From NCBI GenBank assembly GCA_943789335.1, contig CALSTS010000003.1:326083-390082 (forward strand): a stretch of 64,000 nt of DNA. The letters are read 5' to 3'. Below the pieces are notes generated by a model. That model saw nothing but the letters and a program-made list of their open reading frames with translations. It was not told the origin of the DNA and searched no databases. Source of the stretch: an uncultured Pseudomonadales bacterium. Lineage in GTDB: Bacteria; Pseudomonadota; Gammaproteobacteria; Pseudomonadales; Pseudohongiellaceae. A program made the position numbers and the translations under genes. Of this stretch, positions 19,222 to 29,281 are shown in pieces (within the stretch, counting starts at the first letter, position 1; each line of letters opens with the position of its first letter).

Positions 19222-21282
19222 TTGAGCAAGCGAAACATATTAGTCACTAACGCCCTGCCCTATGCCAATGGCCCCATTCATCTAGGCCATCTGCTCGGTT
19301 ACATTCAGGCTGATATCTGGGTGCGTTTCCAGCGTATGCAGGGGAATAACTGCATCTATGTCTGTGCTGACGATGCCCACGGCACAGGTATTATGTTGAG
19401 TGCAGAAAAAGCCGGCGTTTCTCCTGAAGAGTTTATTGACGCTGTAAATTTAGAGCACCAACGTGACTTCACTGATTTTCTCGTGGACTTCGATATTTAT
19501 CACAGCACTCATTCAGAAGAGAATAAAACATTCTCTTCTCTCATCTACGAGCGTTGCAAAGCAAATGGGCACATCAGCCAACGTAGCATTACCCAGCTGT
19601 ATGACCCAGAGAAAGGCTTGTTTTTATCTGACCGTTTTATTAAAGGGCAATGCCCAAAATGCAAAGCTGAAGACCAGTTCGGTGACAACTGCGAAGTATG
19701 TAGCTCTACCTATAATGCTACTGATTTAATCAATCCTCGTTCGACAATTTCAGGCGCTAAGCCAATTGAAAAAGAATCCACTCATTTCTTTTTTACTCTG
19801 CCAGACTTTAGCGATTTCTTAAAAGCTTGGACTCGTAGCGGCACTCTTCCAAATCAAGTCGCCAACAAGCTCGCTGAATGGTTAGATAGCGGCTTGCAAG
19901 AATGGGATATTAGTCGTGATGCGCCTTATTTTGGCTTTGAAATACCCGGTGAGCCTGGCAAGTATTTCTATGTTTGGTTAGATGCCCCTATTGGTTATAT
20001 GGCCAGCTTTCAAAAACTTTGTGAAAGTCGCACTGATCTGAAGTTTGAAGACTACTGGGATGCCGAATCAAACAATGAACTTTGGCATTTTATTGGAAAA
20101 GACATTATTAATTTCCATGCCTTGTTTTGGCCTGCAATGCTAAAGACTTCTGGATTCAGAACCCCAACGGGTATTTCCGTAAACGGATTCCTTACTGTTA
20201 ACGGCCAAAAAATGTCCAAATCACGCGGTACATTTATTATGGCTGCAACCTACAAACAATTTCTTAATCCTGAGTATCTGCGTTATTACTTTGCTGGCAA
20301 ACTTGGTAGTAATCCTGACGATCTTGATCTTAATTTGGAAGATTTCGTACAACGTGTCAATTCAGATGTTGTTGGCAAAGTGGTGAACATTGCCAGTCGT
20401 TGTGCTGGATTTATCAATAAAGGTTTCGCAGGCAAACTTTCTGCAGAAATCTCTGAACCAGAATTGACAACTGAATGTCAGCAAGCCGCAGCAGAAATCG
20501 CTGACCTTTATGAGAAACGCGAATTTGCAAAGGCGATTCGTGTAATCATGTCATTAGCCGATAAAGCCAATCAATATATTGCGGAAAAAACACCCTGGGT
20601 AATTGCCAAGGAAAATCCTCAATCCATTGAGGTACAAAATATTTGTTCTACAGGCCTGAATTTATTTCGTTTGTTAGTTATTTATCTTAAACCTGTGCTG
20701 CCTGATCTAAGCAAGCAAGTGGAAGAATTCTTAAATGTACCAGCCCTACAATGGCAGGATGTCGAATCTTTGTTAATAAATCACCAAATTAATCCTTTCA
20801 AACCCTTAATGACACGAGTTGAAATCTCGAAGGTTGATGCAATGGTAGAAGCTAGTAAAGATAGCTTAAATTCAGAAGATAGCACTAGCGAGAATGAATC
20901 AGATAAAGTAAACAGCCCCCTAGCTAAGGACCCTATCTCTGAAGAAATTGAATTCCCTGACTTTGCCAAAGTCGATTTGCGTATCGCTCAAATTGTTAAA
21001 GCTGAATATGTTGAAGGCGCGGACAAATTACTCAAAATAGTCCTTGATCTTGGTTTGAATGCTGAAGGTGAGCAACAAATCCGCACCGTATTTTCTGGGA
21101 TAAAATCTGCCTATGAGCCAGAGCGATTAAATGGCATGTTCACTGTGTTAGTGGCTAACCTAAAGCCCCGTAAAATGAAATTTGGTGTTTCTGAAGGCAT
21201 GATACTTGCCGCAGGTGAAGGTAAAGATATTTATTTACTAGAACCCCACAAAGGAGCCCAAGCCGGATCAAGAATAACTTAA
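19222..21282 (+). CDS. metG: methionyl-tRNA synthetase
   Basis: MetG charges tRNA-Met, including the initiator. The 686-residue enzyme has the HLGH form of the HIGH motif (20-23), a zinc knuckle with CPKC and CEVC cysteine pairs (about 145-160), KMSKS near residue 335, an anticodon-binding helical domain, and after an acidic Ser/Glu-rich linker a C-terminal tRNA-binding (EMAP/OB) domain (about 575-686). Translation starts at a TTG preceded by a weak GAG ribosome-binding sequence. Complete. Confidence 0.96.
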   Translation: MSKRNILVTNALPYANGPIHLGHLLGYIQADIWVRFQRMQGNNCIYVCADDAHGTGIMLSAEKAGVSPEEFIDAVNLEHQRDFTDFLVDFDIYHSTHSEENKTFSSLIYERCKANGHISQRSITQLYDPEKGLFLSDRFIKGQCPKCKAEDQFGDNCEVCSSTYNATDLINPRSTISGAKPIEKESTHFFFTLPDFSDFLKAWTRSGTLPNQVANKLAEWLDSGLQEWDISRDAPYFGFEIPGEPGKYFYVWLDAPIGYMASFQKLCESRTDLKFEDYWDAESNNELWHFIGKDIINFHALFWPAMLKTSGFRTPTGISVNGFLTVNGQKMSKSRGTFIMAATYKQFLNPEYLRYYFAGKLGSNPDDLDLNLEDFVQRVNSDVVGKVVNIASRCAGFINKGFAGKLSAEISEPELTTECQQAAAEIADLYEKREFAKAIRVIMSLADKANQYIAEKTPWVIAKENPQSIEVQNICSTGLNLFRLLVIYLKPVLPDLSKQVEEFLNVPALQWQDVESLLINHQINPFKPLMTRVEISKVDAMVEASKDSLNSEDSTSENESDKVNSPLAKDPISEEIEFPDFAKVDLRIAQIVKAEYVEGADKLLKIVLDLGLNAEGEQQIRTVFSGIKSAYEPERLNGMFTVLVANLKPRKMKFGVSEGMILAAGEGKDIYLLEPHKGAQAGSRIT

Positions 21283-21341
21283 GTATTTCTTGATCATTTA
21301 CGTTTATATATTAGCCAAACTTCGAGTAATATAACTCGTAA

Positions 21342-22199
21342 ATGTCTAATCACACTTTAAGTGAAAAAATTCAGAGTTTTTATAATCAAAACACTGAGCT
21401 TTTTCTCAAGCTGGGCCACTCCTCAGAAGGCAGCATCCATCGCTCAATCTGGGCTTATGGCGTGTCTGATCGCCATGAAGCCCTACATTACGTCGATAAC
21501 CAGATTTGTAAGCTTTTATTGAAGCTACACAGCGATTCAGTTCCGCATATTGTCGATTTAGGTTGTGGAGTTGCATCTAGTCTTTGTTATATCGAATCTG
21601 AAATTTCAGTAACTGGTCTTGGTATCACCATCAGTGAAGAGCAATGCAAGCTTGCTAAGCATAGAATTAATAAAAACGGCTTTTCAGAAAAACTTCAGTG
21701 CCTGCAGGGTGACTTTTGCAAACTCCCAAAAAATCTGGAAAAAGCTGACTTAGCATTTTCCATTGAGGCTTTTGTCCATGCGCAAAGTGCAGGTGCATTC
21801 TTTCATCAAGTTTCATCTTTAGTTAAGCCCGGCGGATATTTAATCATTTGTGATGATTTTTTAGCTGACGAGAGCCTTCTAGAAAATAAGAAAGCACAGC
21901 GTTGGTTAAATCGTTTCAAAGATGGCTGGTTAGTTAGCTCTCTTTTGTCCCATCAACAAATAATGAAATATGCATCTCAAGCTGGGTTTAAAAAAATTGA
22001 AAGCCAAAACCTCACCCCTTATCTAAAGTTAAACAGACCTCGTGACTATTTCATAAGTCTGTTAATTAAAATTCTGGGCAAACATTCTCTTAAAAGTCGA
22101 TATTTCCAAATGCTTTATGGCGGCCACGCTCTACAAAAATGTTTATCTAAGCAGTGGATCAATCATGAACTTATTATTTGGCAAAGAGTAAATGACTAA
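21342..22199 (+). CDS. SAM-dependent methyltransferase
   Basis: A 285-residue class I methyltransferase. Motif I VDLGCGV is at residues 71-77, followed by the acidic residue region after GLGITIS and the motif IV-like IEAFVHAQ. The pattern (YGVSD near residue 40, GITISEEQ, HAQ) resembles small-molecule methyltransferases such as sarcosine/dimethylglycine or geranyl-diphosphate C-methyltransferases and cyclopropane synthase relatives. Its 3' end overlaps sixA by eight bases. The substrate cannot be read from the sequence. Confidence 0.82.
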   Translation: MSNHTLSEKIQSFYNQNTELFLKLGHSSEGSIHRSIWAYGVSDRHEALHYVDNQICKLLLKLHSDSVPHIVDLGCGVASSLCYIESEISVTGLGITISEEQCKLAKHRINKNGFSEKLQCLQGDFCKLPKNLEKADLAFSIEAFVHAQSAGAFFHQVSSLVKPGGYLIICDDFLADESLLENKKAQRWLNRFKDGWLVSSLLSHQQIMKYASQAGFKKIESQNLTPYLKLNRPRDYFISLLIKILGKHSLKSRYFQMLYGGHALQKCLSKQWINHELIIWQRVND

Positions 22200-22710
22200 G
22201 CAACTCTATTTACTCAGGCATGCTAAATCCAATTGGGACGTGCCCGTTTCAGATCATGATCGACCACTAAATAATAGAGGTCAGCGAGATAGTTTGTTAG
22301 TAGGAGAATGGATGCAACTTAATAATTTAATTCCCGACTGCGTAATTAGTTCTCATTCTGCTCGAACCAGAGAAACTATTATGAATGTATGCCTAAGCTT
22401 AGATTTTGACTCCATGGATATATACTGGGAAGAGGAGTTATATCATGCCAACCACCAGGTATTACTGGCTGAATGTATAAAGTTTATGACTAAATATGAT
22501 ACGGTCATGCTGGTTGCGCACAACCCCGGTCTTGATGAGCTTTTGGAATATCTTTGTCTGGAAAACGAACTGATATATACCAAAGATAATAAACTTATGA
22601 CCACTGCATGTTTTGCTCAGATTGACTTGCCGGCAGAAATTAATGAAATTACTTTTCAATCTGGCAAGCTAAATCAATTAATAAGACCAAGTGATATCAA
22701 ACATAAATAG
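22192..22710 (+). CDS. sixA: SixA-type phosphohistidine phosphatase
   Basis: A 172-residue histidine phosphatase of the SixA branch, which removes phosphate from phosphohistidine domains such as ArcB HPt or PTS proteins. The catalytic LRHAKS (His10) and the second histidine in LVAHNPGLDE are both present, and the short length without an inserted cap fits SixA. The start overlaps the upstream methyltransferase by eight bases, so the pair is probably translationally coupled. Confidence 0.87.
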   Translation: MTKQLYLLRHAKSNWDVPVSDHDRPLNNRGQRDSLLVGEWMQLNNLIPDCVISSHSARTRETIMNVCLSLDFDSMDIYWEEELYHANHQVLLAECIKFMTKYDTVMLVAHNPGLDELLEYLCLENELIYTKDNKLMTTACFAQIDLPAEINEITFQSGKLNQLIRPSDIKHK

Positions 22711-22741
22711 CGATTACTATTTTGAATAAGAGATAAATCCT

Positions 22742-23053
22742 ATGGCTTTTTTTTCGCTTTTAGACACAGATAAAAATACTGACAATTCAATCTCCAGAGA
22801 AATTGATACCGCTAACTTTAGAATTATTCAACTAGAGAAAAAGGTGAATGAGCTTGCCTTCACCGCTGATACTTTGTGGGAGTTATTAGCGGAGCATAAT
22901 GATTTTGATGTTAATGCGCTGCAACAGAAAATTTCTGCAAAGAAAAATGAGATAGAAACTCGCACTGGCGAGACGACCACTTGTAGTGCATGCAACAGAA
23001 CAGTACCCGCTAACAAGGGTGCTTGTTATTACTGCGGCTCTAAACTCGCTTAG
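22742..23053 (+). CDS. small protein with a C-terminal zinc ribbon
   Basis: A 103-residue protein, predicted soluble. Residues 20-75 look like a coiled-coil helix pair, and the C-terminus has a CSAC...CYYC zinc ribbon (Cys81, 84, 95, 98). I do not recognise a named family. It is followed at once by another protein of exactly the same length that also ends in a zinc ribbon (23120-23431), though their N-terminal halves differ. Confidence 0.72.
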   Translation: MAFFSLLDTDKNTDNSISREIDTANFRIIQLEKKVNELAFTADTLWELLAEHNDFDVNALQQKISAKKNEIETRTGETTTCSACNRTVPANKGACYYCGSKLA

Positions 23054-23119
23054 CTCTCTTAACATTTTTAACTTACAAGCACTTAACATCCATCAACTAG
23101 AACTTATTATTATGAATAT

Positions 23120-23431
23120 ATGCGCCTAACCTATAAACACGAAAACCGAGGATTGGTTTATTCAGTAAAGAATATACTGGCTATGAATCATATCGATTGC
23201 CATATTAAAAACGATTTTGGCAATACCATGGGGGCAGAATTTGGTATCGGCAATACTTTACTTGAACTCTGGGTTAAGGAGGATGGTGATTATGAACGCG
23301 CCAGAGAAATTATTGAGCAGCAGTTGCATCAAAAAGAACAAAAACCCTGGATCTGCCCAAGCTGTAGTGAAGAAAATGCAGGTCAGTTTGCTGTTTGCTG
23401 GAATTGCCAAACTGAAGACAAAGAAATGTGA
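23120..23431 (+). CDS. DUF2007-like signal-transducing protein with zinc ribbon
   Basis: A 103-residue protein. The N-terminal 70 residues match the pattern of DUF2007/'putative signal transducing protein' domains, a small PII-like ferredoxin fold (YSVKNILAMNHIDCHIKND then LWVKEDGDYERAREII). The C-terminus is a CPSC...CWNC zinc ribbon (Cys79, 82, 93, 96). The function of this family is unknown. It lies in the same direction as the preceding zinc-ribbon gene. Confidence 0.75.
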   Translation: MRLTYKHENRGLVYSVKNILAMNHIDCHIKNDFGNTMGAEFGIGNTLLELWVKEDGDYERAREIIEQQLHQKEQKPWICPSCSEENAGQFAVCWNCQTEDKEM

Positions 23432-23466
23432 CCCGCCTAAATCACACTATTACTTCTCTAGCCGTT

Positions 23467-24240
23467 TTAAGCGCTGTGCTTGAGCATTTTTATGTCAAAT
23501 TTCGAGAATTTACCCAGCGGCTTGCCTTGTTTGCTTACAATTTTTTTTAGCGCTTGTTTCTGATTCAGTTTCAGAGCTGCAGCTACTTCAAATTTTGATT
23601 TATACACAAATTGCCAAAATTGCCAGAGTTCAGGGTTATCTTCTCGCGCTTCATCAAAGCTGATATCAAGCCCTTTACCACTGAAGTTAAAACTGAAATC
23701 TTTTAGAGGAATCGCCAGCCCCATACCACACGCTTTGATATAGGCTTCTTTCAAAGTCCATAAATTAAAAAAACGTTGATTAAACTCTTTGACATTCAGT
23801 GCTGATAAATCATGAAATTCCTGCTTTGAAAAATATCGCTTTGCCAGCTTAAGAATATCAACCTTACGAGTAAGGTATTCAGCATCCACTCCAATATCAT
23901 CTTCTAGAGTCACCGCTAGAACACTTAAACCATTAGTGTGCGAGAGATTAAAACTAATAGGCAATGATTTTTTAAAACTAGCGATTCTGGGTTTACCATA
24001 AGCATTTTTTGCAAAAACCAAATCTTCTGGCGCTTGTTGTAGGTAATCTCCAAGCACTGATCTTAATAAAGCCCGACTTACCAAAAACTGCTTTTTATGC
24101 CTAGCGAAAATCTTACGCTCAAATCGCTTTTGCTCTTCAGCGTTAAGCAAGGCCTGATATTTATCAAGTAAACCTTGATCGCTTATGAGCTGGTCTTCTA
24201 CCAACCAGAGATGTATTTCGTTACTTTGTAATTCCAGCAT
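23467..24240 (-). CDS. 4'-phosphopantetheinyl transferase (Sfp type)
   Basis: This enzyme transfers phosphopantetheine from CoA to carrier proteins. The 257-residue, two-lobed Sfp-type length is right, with SFNLSHT (96-102), the magnesium-binding GVDAE (117-121) and WTLKEAYIK (161-169). It is read against both flanking genes and no polyketide or non-ribosomal peptide genes are in the window, so it may serve fatty-acid/polyunsaturated lipid or lysine-type carriers elsewhere. The last 30 residues are lysine-rich. Confidence 0.88.
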   Translation of the reverse strand: MLELQSNEIHLWLVEDQLISDQGLLDKYQALLNAEEQKRFERKIFARHKKQFLVSRALLRSVLGDYLQQAPEDLVFAKNAYGKPRIASFKKSLPISFNLSHTNGLSVLAVTLEDDIGVDAEYLTRKVDILKLAKRYFSKQEFHDLSALNVKEFNQRFFNLWTLKEAYIKACGMGLAIPLKDFSFNFSGKGLDISFDEAREDNPELWQFWQFVYKSKFEVAAALKLNQKQALKKIVSKQGKPLGKFSKFDIKMLKHSA

Positions 24241-24311
24241 GGTGAAAGTCTCTCATTGTTGGCATAATTCCACTAGGAACTCATTCACAACTTATTTAAC
24301 TAGAGGTTCAA

Positions 24312-24695
24312 ATGCGCATTTTACACACTATGCTTAGAGTCACGAATCTGGACGAATCCATTAATTTTTATAGCCATATTTTTGGTATGGAGATATTACG
24401 TAAAAAAGATTTTCCTGATGGAAAGTTTACTCTTGCATTTCTAGGCTACGGCGATGAAAGTTCTAATACAGTTCTTGAGCTTACTCATAACTGGGAAACT
24501 GATTCCTATGAAATGGGAAATGCCTATGGCCATATCGCTATCGCAGTTGATGATGCTTATAAGGCTTGTGATGAAATTTCAGCTAAAGGCGGAGAAGTTG
24601 TTCGGCCAGCCGGGCCAATGATGCATGGCAGCACCGTGATTGCATTTGTGAAAGACCCTGATGGCTATATGATTGAACTTATCCAAGGCAAATAA
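24312..24695 (+). CDS. gloA: lactoylglutathione lyase (glyoxalase I)
   Basis: Glyoxalase I converts the methylglyoxal-glutathione hemithioacetal to S-lactoylglutathione. The 127-residue protein keeps the four metal ligands His5, Glu56, His74 and Glu122, in the nickel/cobalt-type bacterial short form. It lies 14 bases before rnfA but is functionally unrelated to it. Confidence 0.95.
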   Translation: MRILHTMLRVTNLDESINFYSHIFGMEILRKKDFPDGKFTLAFLGYGDESSNTVLELTHNWETDSYEMGNAYGHIAIAVDDAYKACDEISAKGGEVVRPAGPMMHGSTVIAFVKDPDGYMIELIQGK

Positions 24696-24709
24696 GACTA
24701 TATGCTGCT

Positions 24710-25285
24710 ATGAGTGAAATAATCATCCTCCTCATCAGCGCGATTTTGGTAAACAATTTTGTGCTAGTCCAATTTTTAGGGCTATGCCCTTTTATGGGCT
24801 CTTCCAACAAGATTGAAACTGCCATTGGTATGTCTGCGGCTACAACCTTTGTATTGACCCTTGCTTCTATGGTGTCTTATCTGGTGTATCAATACCTCTT
24901 GATCCCTCTGGATATTACCTGGCTACGGACTATTGCCTTTATCGTTGTCATAGCAGCCTTGGTAAACTTCACTGAAATCTTGATGCTTAAAACATCTCCT
25001 CTGCTACATAAAGTGCTGGGTATTTTCCTGCCCTTAATTACCACAAACTGTGCAGTATTGGGCGTAGCTTTATTGAATATCAATGCCGGAAATAGTTTTG
25101 TTGAATCTGCTTTTTATGGTTTTGGTGCGGCCCTGGGTTTTTCATTAGTCTTGGTTTTATTTGCTGCGTTGAGAGAAAAACTCAGCCTCGCTGATGTCCC
25201 CGCTCCTTTTCAAGGGCCTTCCATTGCAATGATTACAGCCGCTTTAATGTCCCTCGCCTTTATGGGCTTCACCGGATTGGTGTAA
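24710..25285 (+). CDS. rnfA: Rnf/Rsx complex membrane subunit A
   Basis: RnfA is one of the two homologous six-helix membrane subunits of the ion-translocating Rnf complex, which together carry a membrane-embedded [2Fe-2S] cluster. The 191-residue protein opens with the conserved [16 protein letters not shown] segment and has the second half-repeat TTNCAVLG; the cysteines in these two motifs are the cluster ligands. It starts the rnfA-B-D-G-E set and is separated from rnfB by two bases. Confidence 0.94.
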   Translation: MSEIIILLISAILVNNFVLVQFLGLCPFMGSSNKIETAIGMSAATTFVLTLASMVSYLVYQYLLIPLDITWLRTIAFIVVIAALVNFTEILMLKTSPLLHKVLGIFLPLITTNCAVLGVALLNINAGNSFVESAFYGFGAALGFSLVLVLFAALREKLSLADVPAPFQGPSIAMITAALMSLAFMGFTGLV

Positions 25286-25287
25286 CA

Positions 25288-26310
25288 ATGAACACCATCA
25301 TAGTCCCTCTCTTAGGGCCTAACTTAGGATCTATATTGGCTCCCCTAATAGCGCTCCTGCTCATAGCTATATTTTTTGGTGCATTACTAGGTTTTGCGGC
25401 ACAAAAGTTCAAAGTCTCGTCCAGTCCACTTATAGAACAAATTAACGCCCTACTCCCACAAACGCAGTGTGCACAATGCGGTTATCCTGGCTGCAAACCA
25501 TACGCAGAAGCAATTAGTACTGGCGAAGCTATAAACCTTTGTCCACCAGGTGGTGAAGACACCATTATAGAGCTCGCGACCCTGTTAGACATGGAGCCTC
25601 TAAAGTTAAACCATCAAAATAGCCAAGAAGATTATGAAGACTATAAAGAGCTCCCTAAAGTGGCACTTATCAGAGAAGAAGAATGTATTGGCTGCACCTT
25701 CTGTATTCAAGCTTGCCCAGTAGATGCCATCCTTGGTGGCCCTCAACAAATGCATAGTGTTATCACCTCTGAGTGCACTGGCTGTGAACTCTGTGTGGCA
25801 CCCTGTCCTGTGGATTGCATAGATATAATACCCCTCTCTCAGATATCACCTAAAAGCCTGCCTGAAAAAAGTTTAAGCGAGCAAGCTTGTATTCGTTGTG
25901 GCTTATGCGTAGATGTCTGCCCGGTTGACCTCTTACCACAGCAGCTATTTTGGTATTCACAAGGCAAAGCCTATGAAAAAGCCAAGCAACATCGTCTTTT
26001 AGATTGTATAGAGTGTGGCCTTTGTCACGCAGTTTGTCCGAGTCACATTCCTCTGGTGCAATATTATCAAGCGGCAAAATCTGCTATCCATGAGCAGGAG
26101 CTCAAACATCAACAAGCCCAATTGCTTAGACAACGCTTTGAATTTCGCGAGCAGCGCCTAGCCAAGGAAGAAGCACTTGTAGAAGAGCGCCGGCAGGCTC
26201 GGGCAGAATTAGTCCAAACCAAATCAAAACAGAACGACCTCATTCAGGCTGCACTCGAACGCGCAAAAAATAAACAAACAAACACTCAGGATGCTCAAAA
26301 TGGCAGTTAA
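25288..26310 (+). CDS. rnfB: RnfB fused to the C-terminal ferredoxin part of RnfC
   Basis: A 340-residue fusion. Residues 1-183 are a normal RnfB: a membrane helix (about 15-38), the N-terminal Fe-S domain (Cys61, 64, 69, 85) and two [4Fe-4S] ferredoxin motifs (Cys133-143 and Cys163-173). After a 15-residue linker, residues 198-265 match the C-terminal part of RnfC, with two more [4Fe-4S] motifs (Cys201-211 and Cys240-250), LLPQQLFWY and [15 protein letters not shown], then a charged Glu/Arg/Gln-rich coiled-coil tail. The RnfC N-terminal FMN and NADH-binding domains are missing, and no rnfC lies between this gene and rnfD. RnfB alone is about 190 residues in Escherichia. Confidence 0.92.
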   Translation: MNTIIVPLLGPNLGSILAPLIALLLIAIFFGALLGFAAQKFKVSSSPLIEQINALLPQTQCAQCGYPGCKPYAEAISTGEAINLCPPGGEDTIIELATLLDMEPLKLNHQNSQEDYEDYKELPKVALIREEECIGCTFCIQACPVDAILGGPQQMHSVITSECTGCELCVAPCPVDCIDIIPLSQISPKSLPEKSLSEQACIRCGLCVDVCPVDLLPQQLFWYSQGKAYEKAKQHRLLDCIECGLCHAVCPSHIPLVQYYQAAKSAIHEQELKHQQAQLLRQRFEFREQRLAKEEALVEERRQARAELVQTKSKQNDLIQAALERAKNKQTNTQDAQNGS

Positions 26311-27268
26311 AAAAATTAAGCTGCCCAATAGACTTAAGGCCTTATCAACATCGTTGATTATGCTTTGGGTCCTACTCGCATGCATCCCTGGACTGATAGC
26401 GCTGACGGTCTTTTTTGGCTGGGGCACATTGATTAATATTATCTGGCTGTGTATTTGGGCACTGCTATTTGAAGCCTTGGTATTAGTTTTTCGCAAACGT
26501 AATTTGGGTTTTTATCTTAAAGATTACAGTGCATTGGTCACAGCTGTCTTACTTGGATTATGTATTCCTCCAAGCTCACCCTGGTGGTTGAGTCTCACCG
26601 GCATCTTTTTTGCCATTGTAATTGCAAAGCACTTATATGGAGGGCTTGGACAAAATTTATTTAATCCTGCCATGGTTGCTTATGCCGTACTCTTAATAGC
26701 TTTCCCAATAGAAATGACTAACTGGATAATTCCCTTAGGGCTTGAGCAAGATTTAGATGCTTATACTGGAGCTACTGCCTTAGATTTATTTCGTAATGAG
26801 CGAGCTGGCATGCTGATCAGTGAATTCTGGTCACAAAACTCTGCTTTTGGAACACTTTCTGGCATTGGCTGGGAATGGGTTAATGGCGGATTCTTATTGG
26901 GTGGTTTGCTACTTTTATATAAACGTATCATTGGCTGGCAAATTCCAGTTGCCATGCTGACTAGTCTGTTACTCATGTCGGCCTTATTTTATGACGGCGG
27001 CAGCTCAGTTAGTGGCGGCTCTCCTTTCATGCATTTATTTGGTGGCGGCACCATGCTCGGTGCCTTTTTTATTGCAACAGACCCCGTCACTGCTTCAACC
27101 ACACCCAAAGGCCGCTTAATTTATGGCACACTTATAGGCATAGTGACTTACATCATCCGAGTCTGGGGCGCATACCCTGATGGCATTGCCTTTGCCGTTC
27201 TATTGGGAAATTTTGCAGCACCATTTATTGATTACTACACTCAGCCAAAACCTTCACGTAATGCTTAG
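26291..27268 (+). CDS. rnfD: Rnf/Rsx complex membrane subunit D
   Basis: RnfD is a membrane subunit with a covalently bound FMN. The 325-residue protein has about nine hydrophobic segments, the [17 protein letters not shown] motif and the flavinylation sequence YTGATALD. It overlaps the end of the rnfB/C fusion by 20 bases if the first ATG (26291) is used; the second ATG at 26300 is spaced about nine bases from an AGG and is equally plausible. It overlaps rnfG by eight bases. Confidence 0.93.
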   Translation: MLKMAVKKIKLPNRLKALSTSLIMLWVLLACIPGLIALTVFFGWGTLINIIWLCIWALLFEALVLVFRKRNLGFYLKDYSALVTAVLLGLCIPPSSPWWLSLTGIFFAIVIAKHLYGGLGQNLFNPAMVAYAVLLIAFPIEMTNWIIPLGLEQDLDAYTGATALDLFRNERAGMLISEFWSQNSAFGTLSGIGWEWVNGGFLLGGLLLLYKRIIGWQIPVAMLTSLLLMSALFYDGGSSVSGGSPFMHLFGGGTMLGAFFIATDPVTASTTPKGRLIYGTLIGIVTYIIRVWGAYPDGIAFAVLLGNFAAPFIDYYTQPKPSRNA

Positions 27269-27905
27269 CGAACTCCAACATTCCATTGTACAAAATACTA
27301 CTAGGCTTGCCGGCTTTGCCGTAATTGCTGCAATAATATTAACTGCGGTGTTTGCAATCACTGAAGCTCGTATAACAAATCAAATACTAGTAGCAGAACG
27401 CGAAGCACTCAATCTTATTTTCCCGGCAAGTCAGCATGACAATGATTTAACCTCAGACAGCTTCATACTAGACATAGAAAGTAACGAATATAGTAATCTG
27501 GAATTATTAGGTCTACGTGAAAATAGTAGCGCTTATGTCGCACGAAATAATATGCAGGTGAGTGGTTTAATCTTGCCTCTCATAGCTCGTGACGGATACA
27601 GCGGTGATATTAGTTTATTAGTGGGTATTAAGGTTGATGGGGCAATTACAGGCCTTAGGGTTACAGCTCATCGTGAAACTCCGGGTCTTGGCGACCTTGT
27701 TGATTTACGTATATCAGACTGGATACTGTCGTTTAACAATCGTTCTTTAAATAATCCTGAGCTAGCAGGCTGGACTGTTAGAAAAAATGGTGGAGATTTC
27801 GATCAGTTCACTGGTGCCACTATTACGCCACGAGCTGTTACTCTAGCAACTGCTAAAGCTCTGGAGTTTTTTGAAGACAATAAATCATTATTGTTATCTT
27901 TATGA
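27261..27905 (+). CDS. rnfG: Rnf/Rsx complex subunit G (FMN-bound)
   Basis: RnfG is an FMN-binding subunit with one membrane anchor and a periplasmic flavin domain. I place the start at 27261, giving 214 residues beginning [13 protein letters not shown] longer frame from 27180 is buried in rnfD and lacks support. One N-terminal membrane helix (about 17-37) and the covalent flavin attachment motif FTGATITP near the C-terminus are clear, as is GHRETPGLG in the form [10 protein letters not shown]. It overlaps rnfE by four bases. Confidence 0.93.
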   Translation: MLSELQHSIVQNTTRLAGFAVIAAIILTAVFAITEARITNQILVAEREALNLIFPASQHDNDLTSDSFILDIESNEYSNLELLGLRENSSAYVARNNMQVSGLILPLIARDGYSGDISLLVGIKVDGAITGLRVTAHRETPGLGDLVDLRISDWILSFNNRSLNNPELAGWTVRKNGGDFDQFTGATITPRAVTLATAKALEFFEDNKSLLLSL

Positions 27906-28612
27906 TGACCTCTATGAATAAGAAGCTAAAAAACATCAGTGCTCAGGCGCTTTGGCAGAACAATCCTGCACTAGTGCAGCTCTTGGGCTTATGCCCCTTG
28001 CTTGCCGTGAGCTCTTCAGTAGTTAATGCCTTAGGCCTTGCTCTAGTGACAACCCTGGTTCTAATATTTTCCAATCTGATGGTTTCACTTATTCGGCATC
28101 AAATTACCGCTGCCATTCGATTACCTGTGTTCGTTTTAATCATAGCCAGCTTTGTCACTTGCGCTGAATTATTGATGCAAGCCTATGCCTATTCCTTATA
28201 TTTAAGCATTGGGATTTTCATCCCTTTAATCGTTACTAACTGCGCAATACTTGGACGTGCAGTTACTTTTGCGGCAAATAATTCTCCGCTAATTTCTGCT
28301 TTCGATGGCCTGATGATGGGTCTTGGGTTCAGCTCAGTACTTATTCTCTTAGGTGCCCTGCGAGAGATTTTTGGGACCGGCAAGTTATTTGCTAATTTAG
28401 ATATCCTGCTGCCGATGGCTACAAATTTAGAAATTACGATATTGCCAAACTATCCGGGCTTCTTATTTGCCCTGCTACCCCCCGGGGCATTTTTGTTTAT
28501 GGGCTTGCTATTGGCGCTGAAGAATTTTATTGATCAGCAAATAGTTGAAAAAAATATAAAAAACCTTAGTCCCAATCCGTCGTCATCAAGTTTAGCTGAA
28601 GACATCAGTTAA
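27902..28612 (+). CDS. rnfE: Rnf/Rsx complex membrane subunit E
   Basis: RnfE is the membrane partner homologous to RnfA. The 236-residue protein has six hydrophobic segments, [13 protein letters not shown] in the first half and [10 protein letters not shown] in the second, which carry the two cluster cysteines. A serine/asparagine-rich cytoplasmic tail follows. ATG codons at 27902, 27905 and 27914 are all possible starts; the first overlaps rnfG. It is the last rnf gene and nth follows 33 bases later. Confidence 0.93.
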   Translation: MMTSMNKKLKNISAQALWQNNPALVQLLGLCPLLAVSSSVVNALGLALVTTLVLIFSNLMVSLIRHQITAAIRLPVFVLIIASFVTCAELLMQAYAYSLYLSIGIFIPLIVTNCAILGRAVTFAANNSPLISAFDGLMMGLGFSSVLILLGALREIFGTGKLFANLDILLPMATNLEITILPNYPGFLFALLPPGAFLFMGLLLALKNFIDQQIVEKNIKNLSPNPSSSSLAEDIS

Positions 28613-28645
28613 ACTGAAAATATATATTATTAAAAGAATCGTAAA

Positions 28646-29281
28646 ATGAACAAACAAAAACGTACAGAAATTTTTACCCGCTTGCGTTCAGAAAATCCGA
28701 ACCCCACAACAGAATTAAAATTTTCTTCTGCTTTTGAGCTGTTGGTTGCAGTGACGCTATCGGCGCAATCAACTGATGTAGGAGTAAACAAAGCAACCGA
28801 CAAATTATTTCCAGTGGCCAATACGCCAGAACTTATATATGCACTCGGCGTCGAGGGTTTAAAAAAATATATTAAAACCATTGGGCTTTTTAATAATAAG
28901 GCCAAGAATATTATTGCTGCTTGCAAAATCTTAATAGAAAAACATAACTCCATAGTGCCGGAAGACCGTGAAGCACTTGAAGCACTACCCGGAGTTGGTA
29001 GAAAAACCGCCAATGTAATTCTAAATACTGCTTTCCGCCAACCAACCATGGCAGTGGATACACATATATTTAGGGTGTCTAACCGAACCGGTATTGCGCC
29101 TGGAAAAAACGTGCTGGAAGTTGAAAAAAGATTAGTTAAATTTATCCCTGATGAATTTCTCTTGGATGCCCATCATTGGCTAATCCTACAAGGCAGATAC
29201 ACCTGTATCGCTAGAAAACCCCGTTGCGGCTCTTGTATTATTGAAGATCTTTGCGAGTACAAGCAGAAAGTCTATGAATGA
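28646..29281 (+). CDS. nth: endonuclease III
   Basis: Nth is a bifunctional DNA glycosylase/AP lyase for oxidised pyrimidines. The 211-residue protein has the helix-hairpin-helix LPGVGRKT with catalytic Lys120, catalytic Asp138 in AVDTH, and the [4Fe-4S] cluster Cys187, 194, 197 and 203, the same numbering as the Escherichia enzyme. Placement directly after rnfE is conserved in gammaproteobacteria. It overlaps the antiporter gene by eight bases. Confidence 0.96.
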   Translation: MNKQKRTEIFTRLRSENPNPTTELKFSSAFELLVAVTLSAQSTDVGVNKATDKLFPVANTPELIYALGVEGLKKYIKTIGLFNNKAKNIIAACKILIEKHNSIVPEDREALEALPGVGRKTANVILNTAFRQPTMAVDTHIFRVSNRTGIAPGKNVLEVEKRLVKFIPDEFLLDAHHWLILQGRYTCIARKPRCGSCIIEDLCEYKQKVYE

